A DNA stretch of 64,000 nucleotides from Prochlorococcus sp. AG-347-I21 (GCA_003279055.1 QCBP01000003.1:1-64000), one strand, 5' to 3'. Counted from the first letter of the stretch, positions 1-9,440 are shown. A program made the numbers and translations. Notes: generated from the letters alone by a model not told the origin.

Positions 1-948
1 GTAACAGAATCCAGTAAAGTAGTAGCATCAAATTCTTCGGCAGTTCTGAGTGATAATGCTTCTATCACTGAAATAGGAAATATTATTAGTAAGGTTAGTT
101 CTGCTACGTATTCTTTAAGTGATACAGCGTCAAATATTGATTCTGCTACAACATCAGTATTGAATGGTGCTACTAACATAACAGCAACTGATGAAGGTGG
201 AGTTAATGGCAGTACTGTAGATCTTGATAATTTGACAAGTACTTCTAATACTAATTCTGTCAGTATTACTGGAGACAACAATGTCAACAAGGTAGAGTTA
301 TCTCTTGTCTTATCAGAATCAGGTAAAACAGAAATTGATTTTGTTAGTGATGCTAGTGAAGACTTGTTAGTATTTAACATAGGAGATAATACTAGTTTTG
401 TAGAGTTTGACTCGGATGGAACTGTTGCCTCAGGAAGTGCATCAACGTTTAATTTCAACAAGATAAGTAATTTCGATGTTACTGGAGAAGATCTATTAGG
501 TGTTTTCTATGGTAATTCGACTACAAAAGGAGTTTATAGAGATATTGGAGATTCTCCTTCTACTATTGCAATGAAGTTACAAGATGGTGTTATCTATGAG
601 GATAACTTCAATAGCTCTGACGGGTTATACATAACCAATACTGCAGCTAAAGATGCACTAACTATTAAGACAAATATTGGTGGTTTTATACAAGCTGCAG
701 GTACTGGTCCAAACCTAATAGGAAGTAGCTCGCTTGACTTTACTTACGTTTTATATGGTCAATCATCATCTGATGCAACACAAACCTCAGCCTATGTTTA
801 TGCTGGTACTTATGGATCTGCTAATACATTGTCTAATAACTTCAATGCATCACAACTCAAGATCGTAGGATTAGCTGAAATAGTTAATGTTGCTGATGCA
901 TCGTTAGTAACTGGAAGTATAACCAACTCAAAAGGCACTCTCGCCTAA
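1..948 (+). CDS. 3' end of large secreted repetitive protein (partial)
   Basis: The frame is open from the first base of the window, so the gene begins upstream; 315 codons are visible. The sequence is rich in Ser, Thr, Asn, Asp and Gly with almost no Cys, typical of extended beta-rich surface or secreted proteins. I see no classical RTX nonapeptides (GGxGxD) in this tail. The last ~260 residues look like a globular beta domain, with a motif FVSDASEDLLVFNIGD near the middle. Directly downstream are a parvulin-like gene, an HlyB-type exporter and an HlyD adaptor, so I infer that this is the exported substrate and that the C-terminus carries the secretion signal. The exact family is not recognised. 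Confidence 0.75.
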   Translation, partial: VTESSKVVASNSSAVLSDNASITEIGNIISKVSSATYSLSDTASNIDSATTSVLNGATNITATDEGGVNGSTVDLDNLTSTSNTNSVSITGDNNVNKVELSLVLSESGKTEIDFVSDASEDLLVFNIGDNTSFVEFDSDGTVASGSASTFNFNKISNFDVTGEDLLGVFYGNSTTKGVYRDIGDSPSTIAMKLQDGVIYEDNFNSSDGLYITNTAAKDALTIKTNIGGFIQAAGTGPNLIGSSSLDFTYVLYGQSSSDATQTSAYVYAGTYGSANTLSNNFNASQLKIVGLAEIVNVADASLVTGSITNSKGTLA

Positions 949-980
949 AGTGTCCTAACTAAGAGATCATTTTTTAATGC

Positions 981-1754
981 ATGAATGATAATTGGATAAA
1001 TATTGAAGGAGAATTAATATCATTAATAGATACTCCTAAATTACTTAGGGAACTAAATTTAATGCAAATTTTTCTTAGAAGATATTTTGAAAGTAAATAT
1101 ATCAAAAATATTAATCCAACTAGAGAGGATCAAATTAACTATCAGAAATCCTTTATGAAAAGAGAAAGAATTTTAGATGCGGATGACCTTAATAGTTGGT
1201 TAATTAAAAATAATAAAACGGAAGAAGAAATGAATACTTTACTTTTTAAATCTTTATGCTTAGAAATATTCAAAAGAGATCAATTTAATTCAAAAGTTGA
1301 GCGAATATTTTTAGATAGAAAAACAGTTTTAGATAGAGTTTCTTACTATTTAATTAGAGTGAAAAGTAAAGCAAAGGCCTCTGAGCTTTACTTTCGTTTA
1401 CAAGAAGAAGAATCTACTTTCTCTGAATTAGCTTCTTCATATTCAGAGGGGGTTGAAAACCTTCTCAATGGTTTGATAGGACCCGTAGAGTTCGGTAATG
1501 TCAACTTAAAGATAGCAGAGCGATTGAGAAATAGTTCACCTGGTCAACTATGGCAACCTTTTGAGCTTGAAGGTTGGTGGGTTATCTTAAGAGCAGAAAG
1601 ATTCATGCAAGCTACACTAAATGAGGCAATGAGAAACCGTCTTATTAATGAGATGTATGAGAGCTGGATTAAAGATAAGATTTTAAAAACGATGAATGAA
1701 TTAGATAAAAGTTCTGAAAAAGAAAAATCTAATAATGATCAATCAGGTAATTAA
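981..1754 (+). CDS. PpiC/parvulin-like peptidyl-prolyl isomerase of a secretion locus
   Basis: A 257-residue protein with an N-terminal helical part (~1-115) and a C-terminal rotamase-like part (~120-225). The phrases EESTFSELASSYSEG and IGPVEFG match the core of PpiC-type isomerases, where YSEG and G(P/F) turns recur. No signal peptide is visible, so it probably acts in the cytoplasm on the exported substrate. In cyanobacteria such proteins often sit beside type I exporters; here its TAA overlaps the ATG of the exporter gene (TAATG), implying translational coupling. Isomerase activity is unproven, because the rotamase domain is short and divergent. Confidence 0.75.
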   Translation: MNDNWINIEGELISLIDTPKLLRELNLMQIFLRRYFESKYIKNINPTREDQINYQKSFMKRERILDADDLNSWLIKNNKTEEEMNTLLFKSLCLEIFKRDQFNSKVERIFLDRKTVLDRVSYYLIRVKSKAKASELYFRLQEEESTFSELASSYSEGVENLLNGLIGPVEFGNVNLKIAERLRNSSPGQLWQPFELEGWWVILRAERFMQATLNEAMRNRLINEMYESWIKDKILKTMNELDKSSEKEKSNNDQSGN

Positions 1755-4735
1755 TGAAAGATACAAGATCCATTTTTGAAATAATAAAAAAAGTACCCAT
1801 TTTTGAGGCATTAAAAGAAAATCAAAAAAAGAAAATTTCTAAGTTTTTTATCAAAGAATACTTTTCTATGGGAGACCATATTGTAGTAGGTAAAGTAAAG
1901 CCAGAATTTGGAAGAATATTAATAAGTGGAGATGTAAGACAAATTGTTGAACATCCAATTAAAAAAAACATAATGACGTTAAATATAGAAAAGCATATAA
2001 GTTATCTAGGATTAGCAAACGATGATTTAATTAATCCATTTGAACTTGTTTCTGCAGCCACAGATTGTTTTTTATTAAAAATAAAAATGAAAGACTGGGA
2101 AATTCTCTTAAAGGAATTTCCTGAGATCCATTTGATGTTAAATGAATGTATTAGACCTTCTAATGTATGGCCCTTAATTTATAACAGAAAGGATATTTCA
2201 ATACCGGAGAAGTCTAAGGATTTAAAGAAATGGATTAATTTGGTTTTAGACAAGTCAGAAGCTATTACTTTTTATAATGAGAAAGATTTTAATAAAGTTT
2301 TAAAGGATGATAAAGAATGGCTTTTGGCATCAACTTCAGATCAATTAATACAAGGTGAGATATTTAAAAAGAATTTCTTAGAAAAGGTAAACTTACAAAA
2401 AACTCCATTAAAAATAATTGGATTACCTAAAAATATCTTTTCAAAGAATATAAATAATCAAACAATAGCTAATGAAGAATATTTACCCGTAATCAATACT
2501 AAACAAAAATTTGTTCCAAAAGTTGAAAAAACTTTCAATAAAAAATTTCAAGAAAAAAAAGAATATTTCAAATTTAAATTTTATGGATCATCTGAAAATA
2601 AGATTGAGCAAGCAGTTGCTTGTTTTAGAACTATAGGTGATTTTTTTGATCTCCCACTAAAGCCAGATATATTAAAAAGAAATTTTTTAAAAAATGTTGA
2701 GAATGAAACTGATGGTGTAAGTCTTAATTTATTTGCCGCGATATCTGAGTCAAATGGATTAACCACGCAACTACTTGAATTACCGATAAACCTATTACAT
2801 AGAGTTGAGACCCCCGCTGTATTGCAACTTAAGGATAATGAGTTGGCAGTAATACTAGATATAAATAAAAAAAATGTATTAATCTCGAGGCCACGATTTG
2901 ATTTAAAACCTTATACACAAGATGACCTTAAGAAACTCATATCTTCTGAAGAAAAACTCCCCATTTTAGTTCTTAAATCAACAGATAGAACTCCAAAAAG
3001 AAAATTTGGGCTCAAATGGTTTTTACCCGCAATTAAGAAGAATAAACGACCATTAATAGAAGTATTGATAGCCTCTTTATTTGTACAGGTTTTTCAACTA
3101 ATGAACCCTCTTATTATTCAACAAATAATTGATAATGTGCTTGGCAAAGGAGCAATCGGTTCTTTAGGAGTTTTAGCTTCATTATTATTTGGATTTTCTA
3201 TTTTCGAAAATATACTTACAGCGGTAAGAACTAATTTATTTATAGATACTACAAATAGAATAGACATCTCCCTTGGAGAACAAGTAATTGATCATTTATT
3301 GAGACTACCTCTATCTTTCTTTGATAAGCGTCCTGTCGGTGAACTCTCAACAAGATTATCTGAATTAGAGCAAATAAGAACTTTTCTTACTTCAACAGCT
3401 CTTACGGTTGTTTTGGATTCAGTTTTTTCTGTAGTTTATATCGGGGTTATGCTGCTTTACAGTTGGGTTTTAACGATAGTTGCTCTTTTAGTCGCGCCAA
3501 TATTAGCATTATTAACATTTTCTGTTTCACCTATTGTGAGGAGACAATTAAGGACCAAAGCAGAATTAAATGCTAAAACTCAAAATCACTTAGTAGAAGT
3601 TCTTACTGGCATTCAAACGGTGAAAGCACAAAATTTTGAATTAAAAGCAAGATGGAAGTGGAGAGATAGATATACAAGATACATAACTGAAAGTTTTAAA
3701 AATGCAATAACTTCCACTACATATACAAGTATTTCTCAATTATTAAATCAATTCTCAAGTTTGGGAGTTCTTTGTGTTGGGACATTTCTGGTAATTAGGG
3801 GGGATTTAACTCTTGGAGAACTTATAGCGTTTAGAATTATTTCTGGATATGTAACAGGACCTTTGTTAAGGCTATCAAATTTGTATCAGAATTTCCAACA
3901 AACTAATATTGCGATCGAAAGAGTATCTGAAATAATTAATACTCCTCAGGAATCTAATGAAAAAGATAGTGTGAATATACCTATGCCTAAAATAGATGGT
4001 TCAATAAGATTTGAAGAGTTATCCTTTGCATTCTCAGAAAAAGGGCCGTTGAATTTATCTAAAATAAATTTAGAGATATCTAAAGGAAAATTTGTTGCCA
4101 TTGTTGGTGAGTCAGGTTCCGGTAAGTCTACATTGACTAAACTTATAGCTCGATTGTATGAACCATTGGAAGGGAAAATTTTCATTGATAATATAGACAT
4201 AGCGAAAGTTGAACTCTATTCCCTGAGAAGTCAAATAGGTATTGTTCCTCAAGACTCAATTCTGTTTGATGGCACAGTTCAAGAAAATATATCTCTTACA
4301 GATCCTGAAGCATCCATAGAAGATGTAATAAATGCAGCAAAGATTGCATGTGCGAATGATTTTATAATGCAATTACCTACAGGATATTCCTCAGATGTTG
4401 GGGAGAGAGGTAGTAATTTAAGTGGTGGGCAGAGGCAAAGATTAGCTATCGCTAGATCTGTTCTTCAAAATCCTAATTTATTGATTATGGATGAGTCTAC
4501 TTCTGCTTTGGATTTTCAGACTGAGAGAAAAGTTTCTCTCAACTTAATGGAATATTTTAGGGGTAAAACAGTTTTATTTATTACTCATAGGCTTAATTCG
4601 ATAATTCATGCAGATTTAATTATTACAATGCATCAAGGAAGAGTAGAAGAATGTGGTACTCATTTAGAACTTATGAATTTAAAAGGCAGATATTATACTC
4701 TGTATAAGCAGCAAGAAAAATTTAAGGAAGAATAA
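1754..4735 (+). CDS. Type I secretion ABC exporter with cNMP-like and C39-like domains (HlyB type)
   Basis: A 993-residue inner-membrane exporter. Residues ~5-130 resemble a cyclic-nucleotide-binding fold. Residues ~275-410 resemble a C39 peptidase domain; C290 aligns with the second Cys of the usual CGxxC motif while the catalytic Cys position is Q286, so the domain is probably a non-cleaving substrate dock, as in HlyB. The transmembrane part is ~430-720. The ATPase part has Walker A GESGSGKS (785-792), signature LSGGQ (889-893), Walker B ending in D913-E914, and an ITHR switch His. It is coupled by TAATG to the parvulin gene and followed by the HlyD gene, so these form one operon. The domain calls are firm for TMD/NBD, weaker for the N-terminal fold. 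Confidence 0.92.
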   Translation: MKDTRSIFEIIKKVPIFEALKENQKKKISKFFIKEYFSMGDHIVVGKVKPEFGRILISGDVRQIVEHPIKKNIMTLNIEKHISYLGLANDDLINPFELVSAATDCFLLKIKMKDWEILLKEFPEIHLMLNECIRPSNVWPLIYNRKDISIPEKSKDLKKWINLVLDKSEAITFYNEKDFNKVLKDDKEWLLASTSDQLIQGEIFKKNFLEKVNLQKTPLKIIGLPKNIFSKNINNQTIANEEYLPVINTKQKFVPKVEKTFNKKFQEKKEYFKFKFYGSSENKIEQAVACFRTIGDFFDLPLKPDILKRNFLKNVENETDGVSLNLFAAISESNGLTTQLLELPINLLHRVETPAVLQLKDNELAVILDINKKNVLISRPRFDLKPYTQDDLKKLISSEEKLPILVLKSTDRTPKRKFGLKWFLPAIKKNKRPLIEVLIASLFVQVFQLMNPLIIQQIIDNVLGKGAIGSLGVLASLLFGFSIFENILTAVRTNLFIDTTNRIDISLGEQVIDHLLRLPLSFFDKRPVGELSTRLSELEQIRTFLTSTALTVVLDSVFSVVYIGVMLLYSWVLTIVALLVAPILALLTFSVSPIVRRQLRTKAELNAKTQNHLVEVLTGIQTVKAQNFELKARWKWRDRYTRYITESFKNAITSTTYTSISQLLNQFSSLGVLCVGTFLVIRGDLTLGELIAFRIISGYVTGPLLRLSNLYQNFQQTNIAIERVSEIINTPQESNEKDSVNIPMPKIDGSIRFEELSFAFSEKGPLNLSKINLEISKGKFVAIVGESGSGKSTLTKLIARLYEPLEGKIFIDNIDIAKVELYSLRSQIGIVPQDSILFDGTVQENISLTDPEASIEDVINAAKIACANDFIMQLPTGYSSDVGERGSNLSGGQRQRLAIARSVLQNPNLLIMDESTSALDFQTERKVSLNLMEYFRGKTVLFITHRLNSIIHADLIITMHQGRVEECGTHLELMNLKGRYYTLYKQQEKFKEE

Positions 4736-4776
4736 ATTATGTTTAGGAACTTAAAAGCACTACTTTGTGAAAACAT

Positions 4777-6357
4777 GTGTTATTTAGTATATTTAATTTG
4801 AGATTAAGCAGGATTAAATTAATAGTGGAAAATTATTCAAAATTTATAATTAGTAAATTCAAAAAAGTAAATAATAAATTGATTAACTTAAGAGGATCAT
4901 TTTTGAAATCTTTTTATCATTTAAGAAAAAGAAAGGAAATTGAATTAAATATTATTTTATTAAAAAAATTACTGAATAAATCTTATTTAAAGACAAAAAA
5001 ATATTTTTTGATTAGTTTTCGGTTTATAAACTTCAAAATAGTTCCAAAGATACTTAATTTTACTGAAAAATATAATAATAGATTAATAAATGAAGAAGGT
5101 AGCGAATTTTGGAGTGTCTTATCTACAAGTCAAAAATGGGGAAGTAGGATAATTTGGACACTTGTAGGAGTTACTGGTTTTGGTATTATTTATGTCTCTT
5201 TCGCCTCAATTGATGAAACAATTCAAAGTACTGGAAAATTGGAACCTAAGGGGACCACAATAGATGTTAAAGTTCCATTAGGAGGAGTAATAAAAAAAAT
5301 ATTGGTAAAAGAAGGTGAATCTGTTATCAAAAATCAGAGACTTTTGAGATTAGATACTACAGCAGCTAAATCAAAATTAGAGGCTTTAGATAGAGTTAAA
5401 TCTCAGATAAATGCAGATAACCTTTTGAGTAAAATTCAATTAGGTGAGGAAATAAATATTGATAATTTAACTGAGAACCAAAGAATTAAACTTAATTCTC
5501 TACAAAATGAATATGAATCAAGAATAAAAGCATCAAGAAGTGCTGTTGTTCAAATTGAATTCCAAGAGGAATCATTGCTTGAAAGAATCAAAGCTCAAAA
5601 GGAAGTACTCAGAATTAGAGAAGATATACTTGCCAAACTTAGTGAGGTTACTGAAATTGGTGGTTTGAGTAAAATTCAATTTGCAAAGGAAAAGCAAGAA
5701 GTTATTCAATTAAGAGCTCAGTTAATAAGTTCGGAATCAGAATTAAGTCGTCTTAGAGCAGCTCTTGATGAATCAAAAAGTAAATTAAGAAATACAATTG
5801 CAGCAAGTAAGGTTGATTTTTCTACAAAAATAGAAGAAAACAATAAACAGGTTGCACAGATAGAAAATCAAATTAATGAAACAAAGTTAACACTTGATTA
5901 TCAAGAGATAAAATCGCCTGTAGATGGAATAGTTTTTGATCTCCAACCCGCTGCTCCTGGATTTGTTGTTAATAGTAATTTTCCAATATTGAAAATTGTT
6001 CCTATAGATGATCTAGTTGCTAGAGTTTTTATCCCAAATCAAAATATAGCCTTTTTAAAAAAAGGGCAAAAAGTTAAAATTCGCCTTGATGCCTATCCAT
6101 ATAACGAATTTGGCGAGTTAGAGGGCGAGGTTGAATCTATTGGATCTGATGTTCTTGAACCTGATGAGAAATATCAGTTTTTTCGTTTTCCTGTGACTGT
6201 TAAATTAAATGATTCATTCTTAAAACATAAAGGAAAAGAATTACCGCTAATTACAGGTATGTCACTTTCTGCTAATATCGTGCTGAGACAAAGACCTATA
6301 ATTTCAATTTTTACTGAAAGAATTCTCCCATTCTGGGACAGTTTGGAGCAAATTTAA
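4777..6357 (+). CDS. HlyD-family membrane fusion protein
   Basis: A 526-residue periplasmic adaptor of the type I exporter. An unusually long Lys-rich cytoplasmic N-terminus (~120 residues) precedes one membrane span (~124-144). After it come the biotinyl-lipoyl half motif (LGGVIKKILVKEGE), a long coiled coil (~200-360) and the second lipoyl half and beta-barrel part (IKSPVDGIVFDL onward). The start is GTG at 4777; an ATG two bases upstream is in another frame and ends quickly. The gene follows the ABC exporter after 41 bases. It should bridge the exporter to the TolC-like protein encoded convergently next door. Confidence 0.92.
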   Translation: MLFSIFNLRLSRIKLIVENYSKFIISKFKKVNNKLINLRGSFLKSFYHLRKRKEIELNIILLKKLLNKSYLKTKKYFLISFRFINFKIVPKILNFTEKYNNRLINEEGSEFWSVLSTSQKWGSRIIWTLVGVTGFGIIYVSFASIDETIQSTGKLEPKGTTIDVKVPLGGVIKKILVKEGESVIKNQRLLRLDTTAAKSKLEALDRVKSQINADNLLSKIQLGEEINIDNLTENQRIKLNSLQNEYESRIKASRSAVVQIEFQEESLLERIKAQKEVLRIREDILAKLSEVTEIGGLSKIQFAKEKQEVIQLRAQLISSESELSRLRAALDESKSKLRNTIAASKVDFSTKIEENNKQVAQIENQINETKLTLDYQEIKSPVDGIVFDLQPAAPGFVVNSNFPILKIVPIDDLVARVFIPNQNIAFLKKGQKVKIRLDAYPYNEFGELEGEVESIGSDVLEPDEKYQFFRFPVTVKLNDSFLKHKGKELPLITGMSLSANIVLRQRPIISIFTERILPFWDSLEQI

Positions 6358-6373
6358 AGACATATAGTATTAA

Positions 6374-7879
6374 TTAGATTTTTATATTATTTATAAATAA
6401 ATTGCAATTTAATAATTGATTTGTCTTGACGAAATTACCAAAAATGTCGTCATTATTAGGAATTTTACAGGCTTCATATTTTTGGATGCGAGTGATTCTT
6501 ATGAGACTTATAAGACTACTATTATACTCTGTTATTGCATTTATATAATTACTTTCTGCTTCTGTTACGTCACCTTGCAAATTCACAATCTCTCTTTGAG
6601 TAGTTAATCCAGCATCTAATCTTTTCATAGAAATATTTAATGATTCATTTGCTGATTTGACCTGTTGATAAGAAATCATTATGTTTTCTTTGGAAATTTC
6701 TAAATCTGATAAGGTATTAACTATTGAGTTTTCAATTTCTAATTTCTTTAATTGTAGATCTGCTAATAATTCATTTTGTTTCTCTCTGATTCTTTTATAT
6801 TCTTGATTGATTAATCCACCATCGTATAAATTTAAATTTAATTTTATTCCTAGTGTATTGTTGTTTGTATTTATAACATTTTCGAAATTTGGCTCGATTA
6901 CTGTAGTTTCTCCATTTGATGTTGAAATCGAATAATTATTATAAACAGTTAATGTAGGTTTTTTCCCCGAATTTATAGACTTTGCCCTTGCAATATTTAT
7001 ATCAATTTCTTTTTCAGCGATCTTAAAATCATTTCGATACTTAAATGCATTCAAAAGACTATCTTTTTTATTCAAATGCCAGAATCCAAGAATTTTAGGA
7101 ATTTCCTCAGTTTCAACAACATAGTTTTCTTTTATATTAAGAATTTTTGCTAATTCATTTTTGTTGAATCTTAACTTGCCTTTTATTTTTACTAAAGCTA
7201 TATTTTCCCTCCTTAGCTGCGTTTCAGCTTCTAGCAAATCTAATTTGTTTCCGATACCTGATTCATATCTGTTTTTTGCTTCTTTTAGAGAGGTTTTAGA
7301 AATTTCTATAGCTTGTCTCGTAGTCTTGATGTCTTGTAATGAACTTTGTATTGAAAAATATATTTTTGCTGCTTTAAGGAATAATTCATTCTTAATAAAT
7401 TCATATTGGTAATTTGAATTCTCTAAACTATCCTCTGCAATATTTATTTCTAATTTTCTTGAGGGTTCAATTATATTCCAAGTAATTGATCCATTCAACT
7501 CGTATTTCAACTGATTTGTTGCCGTGTCGGTTGAAAGTTTATTATTTATTTCTCCTGTAGATAAACTTGGAAGGCTATTACTTGAAATATTTAATTTAGG
7601 ATACCATGATGATTTTTTACTTTTTAAATAAGCTTCTGATTGAATAATCTTTGACTTATATTTGATTAATTCTTGATTATTATTGATAAGTATAGTTTTA
7701 AGATCTTTTAAAGTGATTCTTAAGATTTTATTATCTATTTTTTCAGTATAATTTTTGTTGTTCTCCACCTGGTTTGAAGCATTTATCCTTTTACTAGAAG
7801 AGTCATTTGCGAATAGAGTATTAGCGTAAGGAATTAATATAAACAATGAAAGTAAAATTTTAAATTTATTATTTCTCAA
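6374..7879 (-). CDS. TolC-like outer-membrane efflux protein
   Basis: A 501-residue outer-membrane channel of the TolC/OEP family. A signal peptide covers ~1-24 (hydrophobic core then ANTLFAND). The body shows two long helical repeats typical of OEP, including YESGIGNKLDLLEAETQLRRENI in the first and RLDAGLTTQREIVNLQGDVTEAE in the second. The start used is TTG at 7879. The gene converges on hlyD and ends 16 bases from it. With the exporter and adaptor it completes a three-part type I secretion machine, although in cyanobacteria one TolC usually serves several pumps. Confidence 0.9.
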   Translation of the reverse strand: MRNNKFKILLSLFILIPYANTLFANDSSSKRINASNQVENNKNYTEKIDNKILRITLKDLKTILINNNQELIKYKSKIIQSEAYLKSKKSSWYPKLNISSNSLPSLSTGEINNKLSTDTATNQLKYELNGSITWNIIEPSRKLEINIAEDSLENSNYQYEFIKNELFLKAAKIYFSIQSSLQDIKTTRQAIEISKTSLKEAKNRYESGIGNKLDLLEAETQLRRENIALVKIKGKLRFNKNELAKILNIKENYVVETEEIPKILGFWHLNKKDSLLNAFKYRNDFKIAEKEIDINIARAKSINSGKKPTLTVYNNYSISTSNGETTVIEPNFENVINTNNNTLGIKLNLNLYDGGLINQEYKRIREKQNELLADLQLKKLEIENSIVNTLSDLEISKENIMISYQQVKSANESLNISMKRLDAGLTTQREIVNLQGDVTEAESNYINAITEYNSSLISLIRITRIQKYEACKIPNNDDIFGNFVKTNQLLNCNLFINNIKI

Positions 7880-7985
7880 TTTATATTTAAAAACAGGATC
7901 AAAAAAATACTAGTTTAATTACTGAATTAATGCAAATCACATATTGCCCTTTTGAATTCAAATATCCTAATACGGTTATTATTTA

Positions 7986-8135
7986 TCAACCAAAATTAAA
8001 ATTTTCTTGAAAAATTCCAAATAGATTATTTCCAACTATTGCTGCGAGAATTAAAAAAAAAGCTACGATACTGAATAAAGCACTTACATCTTTTAGGTCA
8101 TAGGGAGATTTAAATAAAGGTTTTTGATCATTCAT
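7986..8135 (-). CDS. Small membrane protein, 49 aa
   Basis: An ATG-initiated frame of 49 codons. The N-terminus is polar (MNDQKPLFKSPYDL) and is followed by one hydrophobic span (~18-38, FSIVAFFLILAAIVG). It stands alone between tolC and the riboswitch unit, on the tolC strand. The family is not recognised and no chlorophyll-binding motif is present. Frame length and composition argue for a real gene, but there is no functional clue. Confidence 0.45.
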   Translation of the reverse strand: MNDQKPLFKSPYDLKDVSALFSIVAFFLILAAIVGNNLFGIFQENFNFG

Positions 8136-8437
8136 GTTTTTAAGATTTGAAAATGATTTTAGTTTATGGTAGCTCTAAAAACAAAGTATTCAGTAATTTT
8201 ATCATTGATTTATTTTGTAAAACTATCTTAGAGAGAACTTAATTATCCTTAAACTACCTAAACTAAAATCGAATTTTTTTTTCTAAAAAAACATTATGAT
8301 AATTTTGCAGATTTTAGATAGATACCAATCCAATTATTGAGTATTTGATAAATGCTTAAAAAATTTTTTAAGAGATAAATTTACCTCATATTAAATAATT
8401 AAAATCTCAAAATAAATAATGCTATAAGCTTTTCTAT
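8136..8437. other. Non-coding AT-rich spacer
   Basis: About 300 bases with no supported ORF, RNA or hairpin. It probably holds the promoter of the 49-aa gene read leftwards; no -35/-10 pair is convincing. Confidence 0.4.
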
Positions 8438-8448
8438 GCAAAAAAAAA

Positions 8449-8470
8449 CCACTTAAAAGTGGCCTTTTTA
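8449..8470 (-). terminator. Intrinsic terminator of the DUF4278 unit
   Basis: Read on the minus strand: CCACT, loop TTTA, AGTGG, then a run of eight or nine T. It lies ~25 bases after the stop of the 33-residue peptide gene, so the riboswitch, peptide and terminator make a compact transcript of about 250 bases. Confidence 0.8.
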
Positions 8471-8487
8471 TTTATTAGATAAATGAA

Positions 8488-8589
8488 CTAGCTTGTATAA
8501 ACTTTACCTCTGTAAGTTAGTTCTTTATGCTGCTTTTTAGCTGCTTCTTTGTTCTGGACATACTTTTGTCCTCTGTAAATTAGAGTCAT
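8488..8589 (-). CDS. DUF4278-like short peptide, 33 aa
   Basis: A 33-residue basic peptide (start ATG) with two copies of one motif: LIYRGQKYV near the start and LTYRGKVY at the end. The YRGxxY motif is that of DUF4278, a family of tiny cyanobacterial proteins. It lies eight bases after a glutamine-II riboswitch, matching the arrangement that gave the 'downstream-peptide' RNA its name, and is closed by a terminator. Expression should therefore follow cellular glutamine, meaning nitrogen status. By analogy with small glutamine-synthetase-inactivating factors it might act in nitrogen control, but that is only an inference. Confidence 0.8.
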   Translation of the reverse strand: MTLIYRGQKYVQNKEAAKKQHKELTYRGKVYTS

Positions 8590-8596
8590 TTTTTAA

Positions 8597-8689
8597 GCTC
8601 CGGTTTCGCTCAAGTCCCCGTTCCATGGCTTAAGTCGATTTGCGGCTTGCAAAATGCAAGTTGAACGTTTTAGTAGCGGTTGCTACAAA
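8597..8689 (-). promoter_or_regulatory. Glutamine-II riboswitch (downstream-peptide RNA)
   Basis: Read on the minus strand from ~8689. First comes a leader hairpin GTAGC-AACC-GCTAC. The core has CGTTC (P1 5' side), hairpin CTTGCA-TTT-TGCAAG (P2), the conserved segment CGCAAATCGA, CTTAAG, and GGAACGGGG, whose GAACG pairs back with CGTTC. CTTGAG then pairs with CTTAAG as the pseudoknot. This order matches the glutamine-II / downstream-peptide aptamer known from marine cyanobacteria and cyanophage. The pseudoknot lies close to the start of the peptide gene, so ligand binding can plausibly control translation. I checked the helices by eye only. Confidence 0.88.
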
Positions 8690-8894
8690 TTTATAATAAC
8701 ATCTATTAAAATTATTTGTCTAGGTTTTTAATAAATAAACTTAATATATTAATGATAGATTAGGTTTCTGATAAAAATACTTATCATAATCCCGGCTTAA
8801 TTTCTCACAGGTTACATTTTGTGCGTTTTTGAGAAGTATTTTTTATTTAATGAACTTTTAAATGTAAAATTCTTAAGATTATAAAATTTGTTTT

Positions 8895-9089
8895 ATGTTT
8901 TCTAGAAGCAAAAAACCTACAGTAAAAAAATCTGCAATAGTTGAAGAGACTCCATTATTTGCTCAATTATTACCATTCGCAAACAGAATGAATGATAAGG
9001 TCCAATTGGTAAATGCTTTGGCTTTTACTTTTATTATGGGATTCTCAATTTTTGGAATTGCTCTATGGAAACTATCAGGGCTGACCTAA
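8895..9089 (+). CDS. Small membrane protein, 64 aa
   Basis: ATG start; a basic N-terminus (SRSKKPTVKKS), an amphipathic middle (FANRMNDKVQLVNA) and one membrane span near the C-terminus (~42-60). The arrangement loosely recalls Hli-type proteins, but the ExxNxRxAMIGF chlorophyll motif is absent, so I do not call it one. Its stop is six bases from the convergent stop of the next gene. Function unknown. Confidence 0.65.
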   Translation: MFSRSKKPTVKKSAIVEETPLFAQLLPFANRMNDKVQLVNALAFTFIMGFSIFGIALWKLSGLT

Positions 9090-9094
9090 ATATT

Positions 9095-9352
9095 TTATTT
9101 TTGCAAAGCATCAATTTTTGATTCTTTGTTTTCAATTATGGTTATTAACCATCTAGAGGCTAGCCCTCTGGATATTGATCTATTTTTTAGAAATCTACAT
9201 ATATATACGTGTAGATTTTTTTCGTTTTTGGAGTTAAATTTTTCCTCAAAATCTAAGATATCCTCTTCTGATGTTCTTTTTCTTAGCTCATCTACCAATG
9301 CATGACTTGAGGAATCATTAAACAAGTTCCCAATATTTAAGCTTAATGTCAT
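9095..9352 (-). CDS. Conserved hypothetical protein, 85 aa
   Basis: A soluble, mostly helical protein with no membrane span or known motif; acidic in the middle (SEEDILDFEEKFNSKNE) and basic after it. It converges with the 64-aa gene and follows nrdJ on the same strand with an 88-base gap. Family not recognised. Confidence 0.6.
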   Translation of the reverse strand: MTLSLNIGNLFNDSSSHALVDELRKRTSEEDILDFEEKFNSKNEKNLHVYICRFLKNRSISRGLASRWLITIIENKESKIDALQK

Positions 9353-9440
9353 AAATAATTTATGTCCCTATTTAAGAGGTAGCCATAAATTGAATTTTTA
9401 AAAACTAATTTATATTTTTTATTTACAAATTATTCAAAAT

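Noticed and set aside
8895-9089. Hli protein call for the 64-aa membrane gene
   Set aside because: Lacks the ExxNxRxAMIGF chlorophyll-binding pattern despite a similar size and layout.
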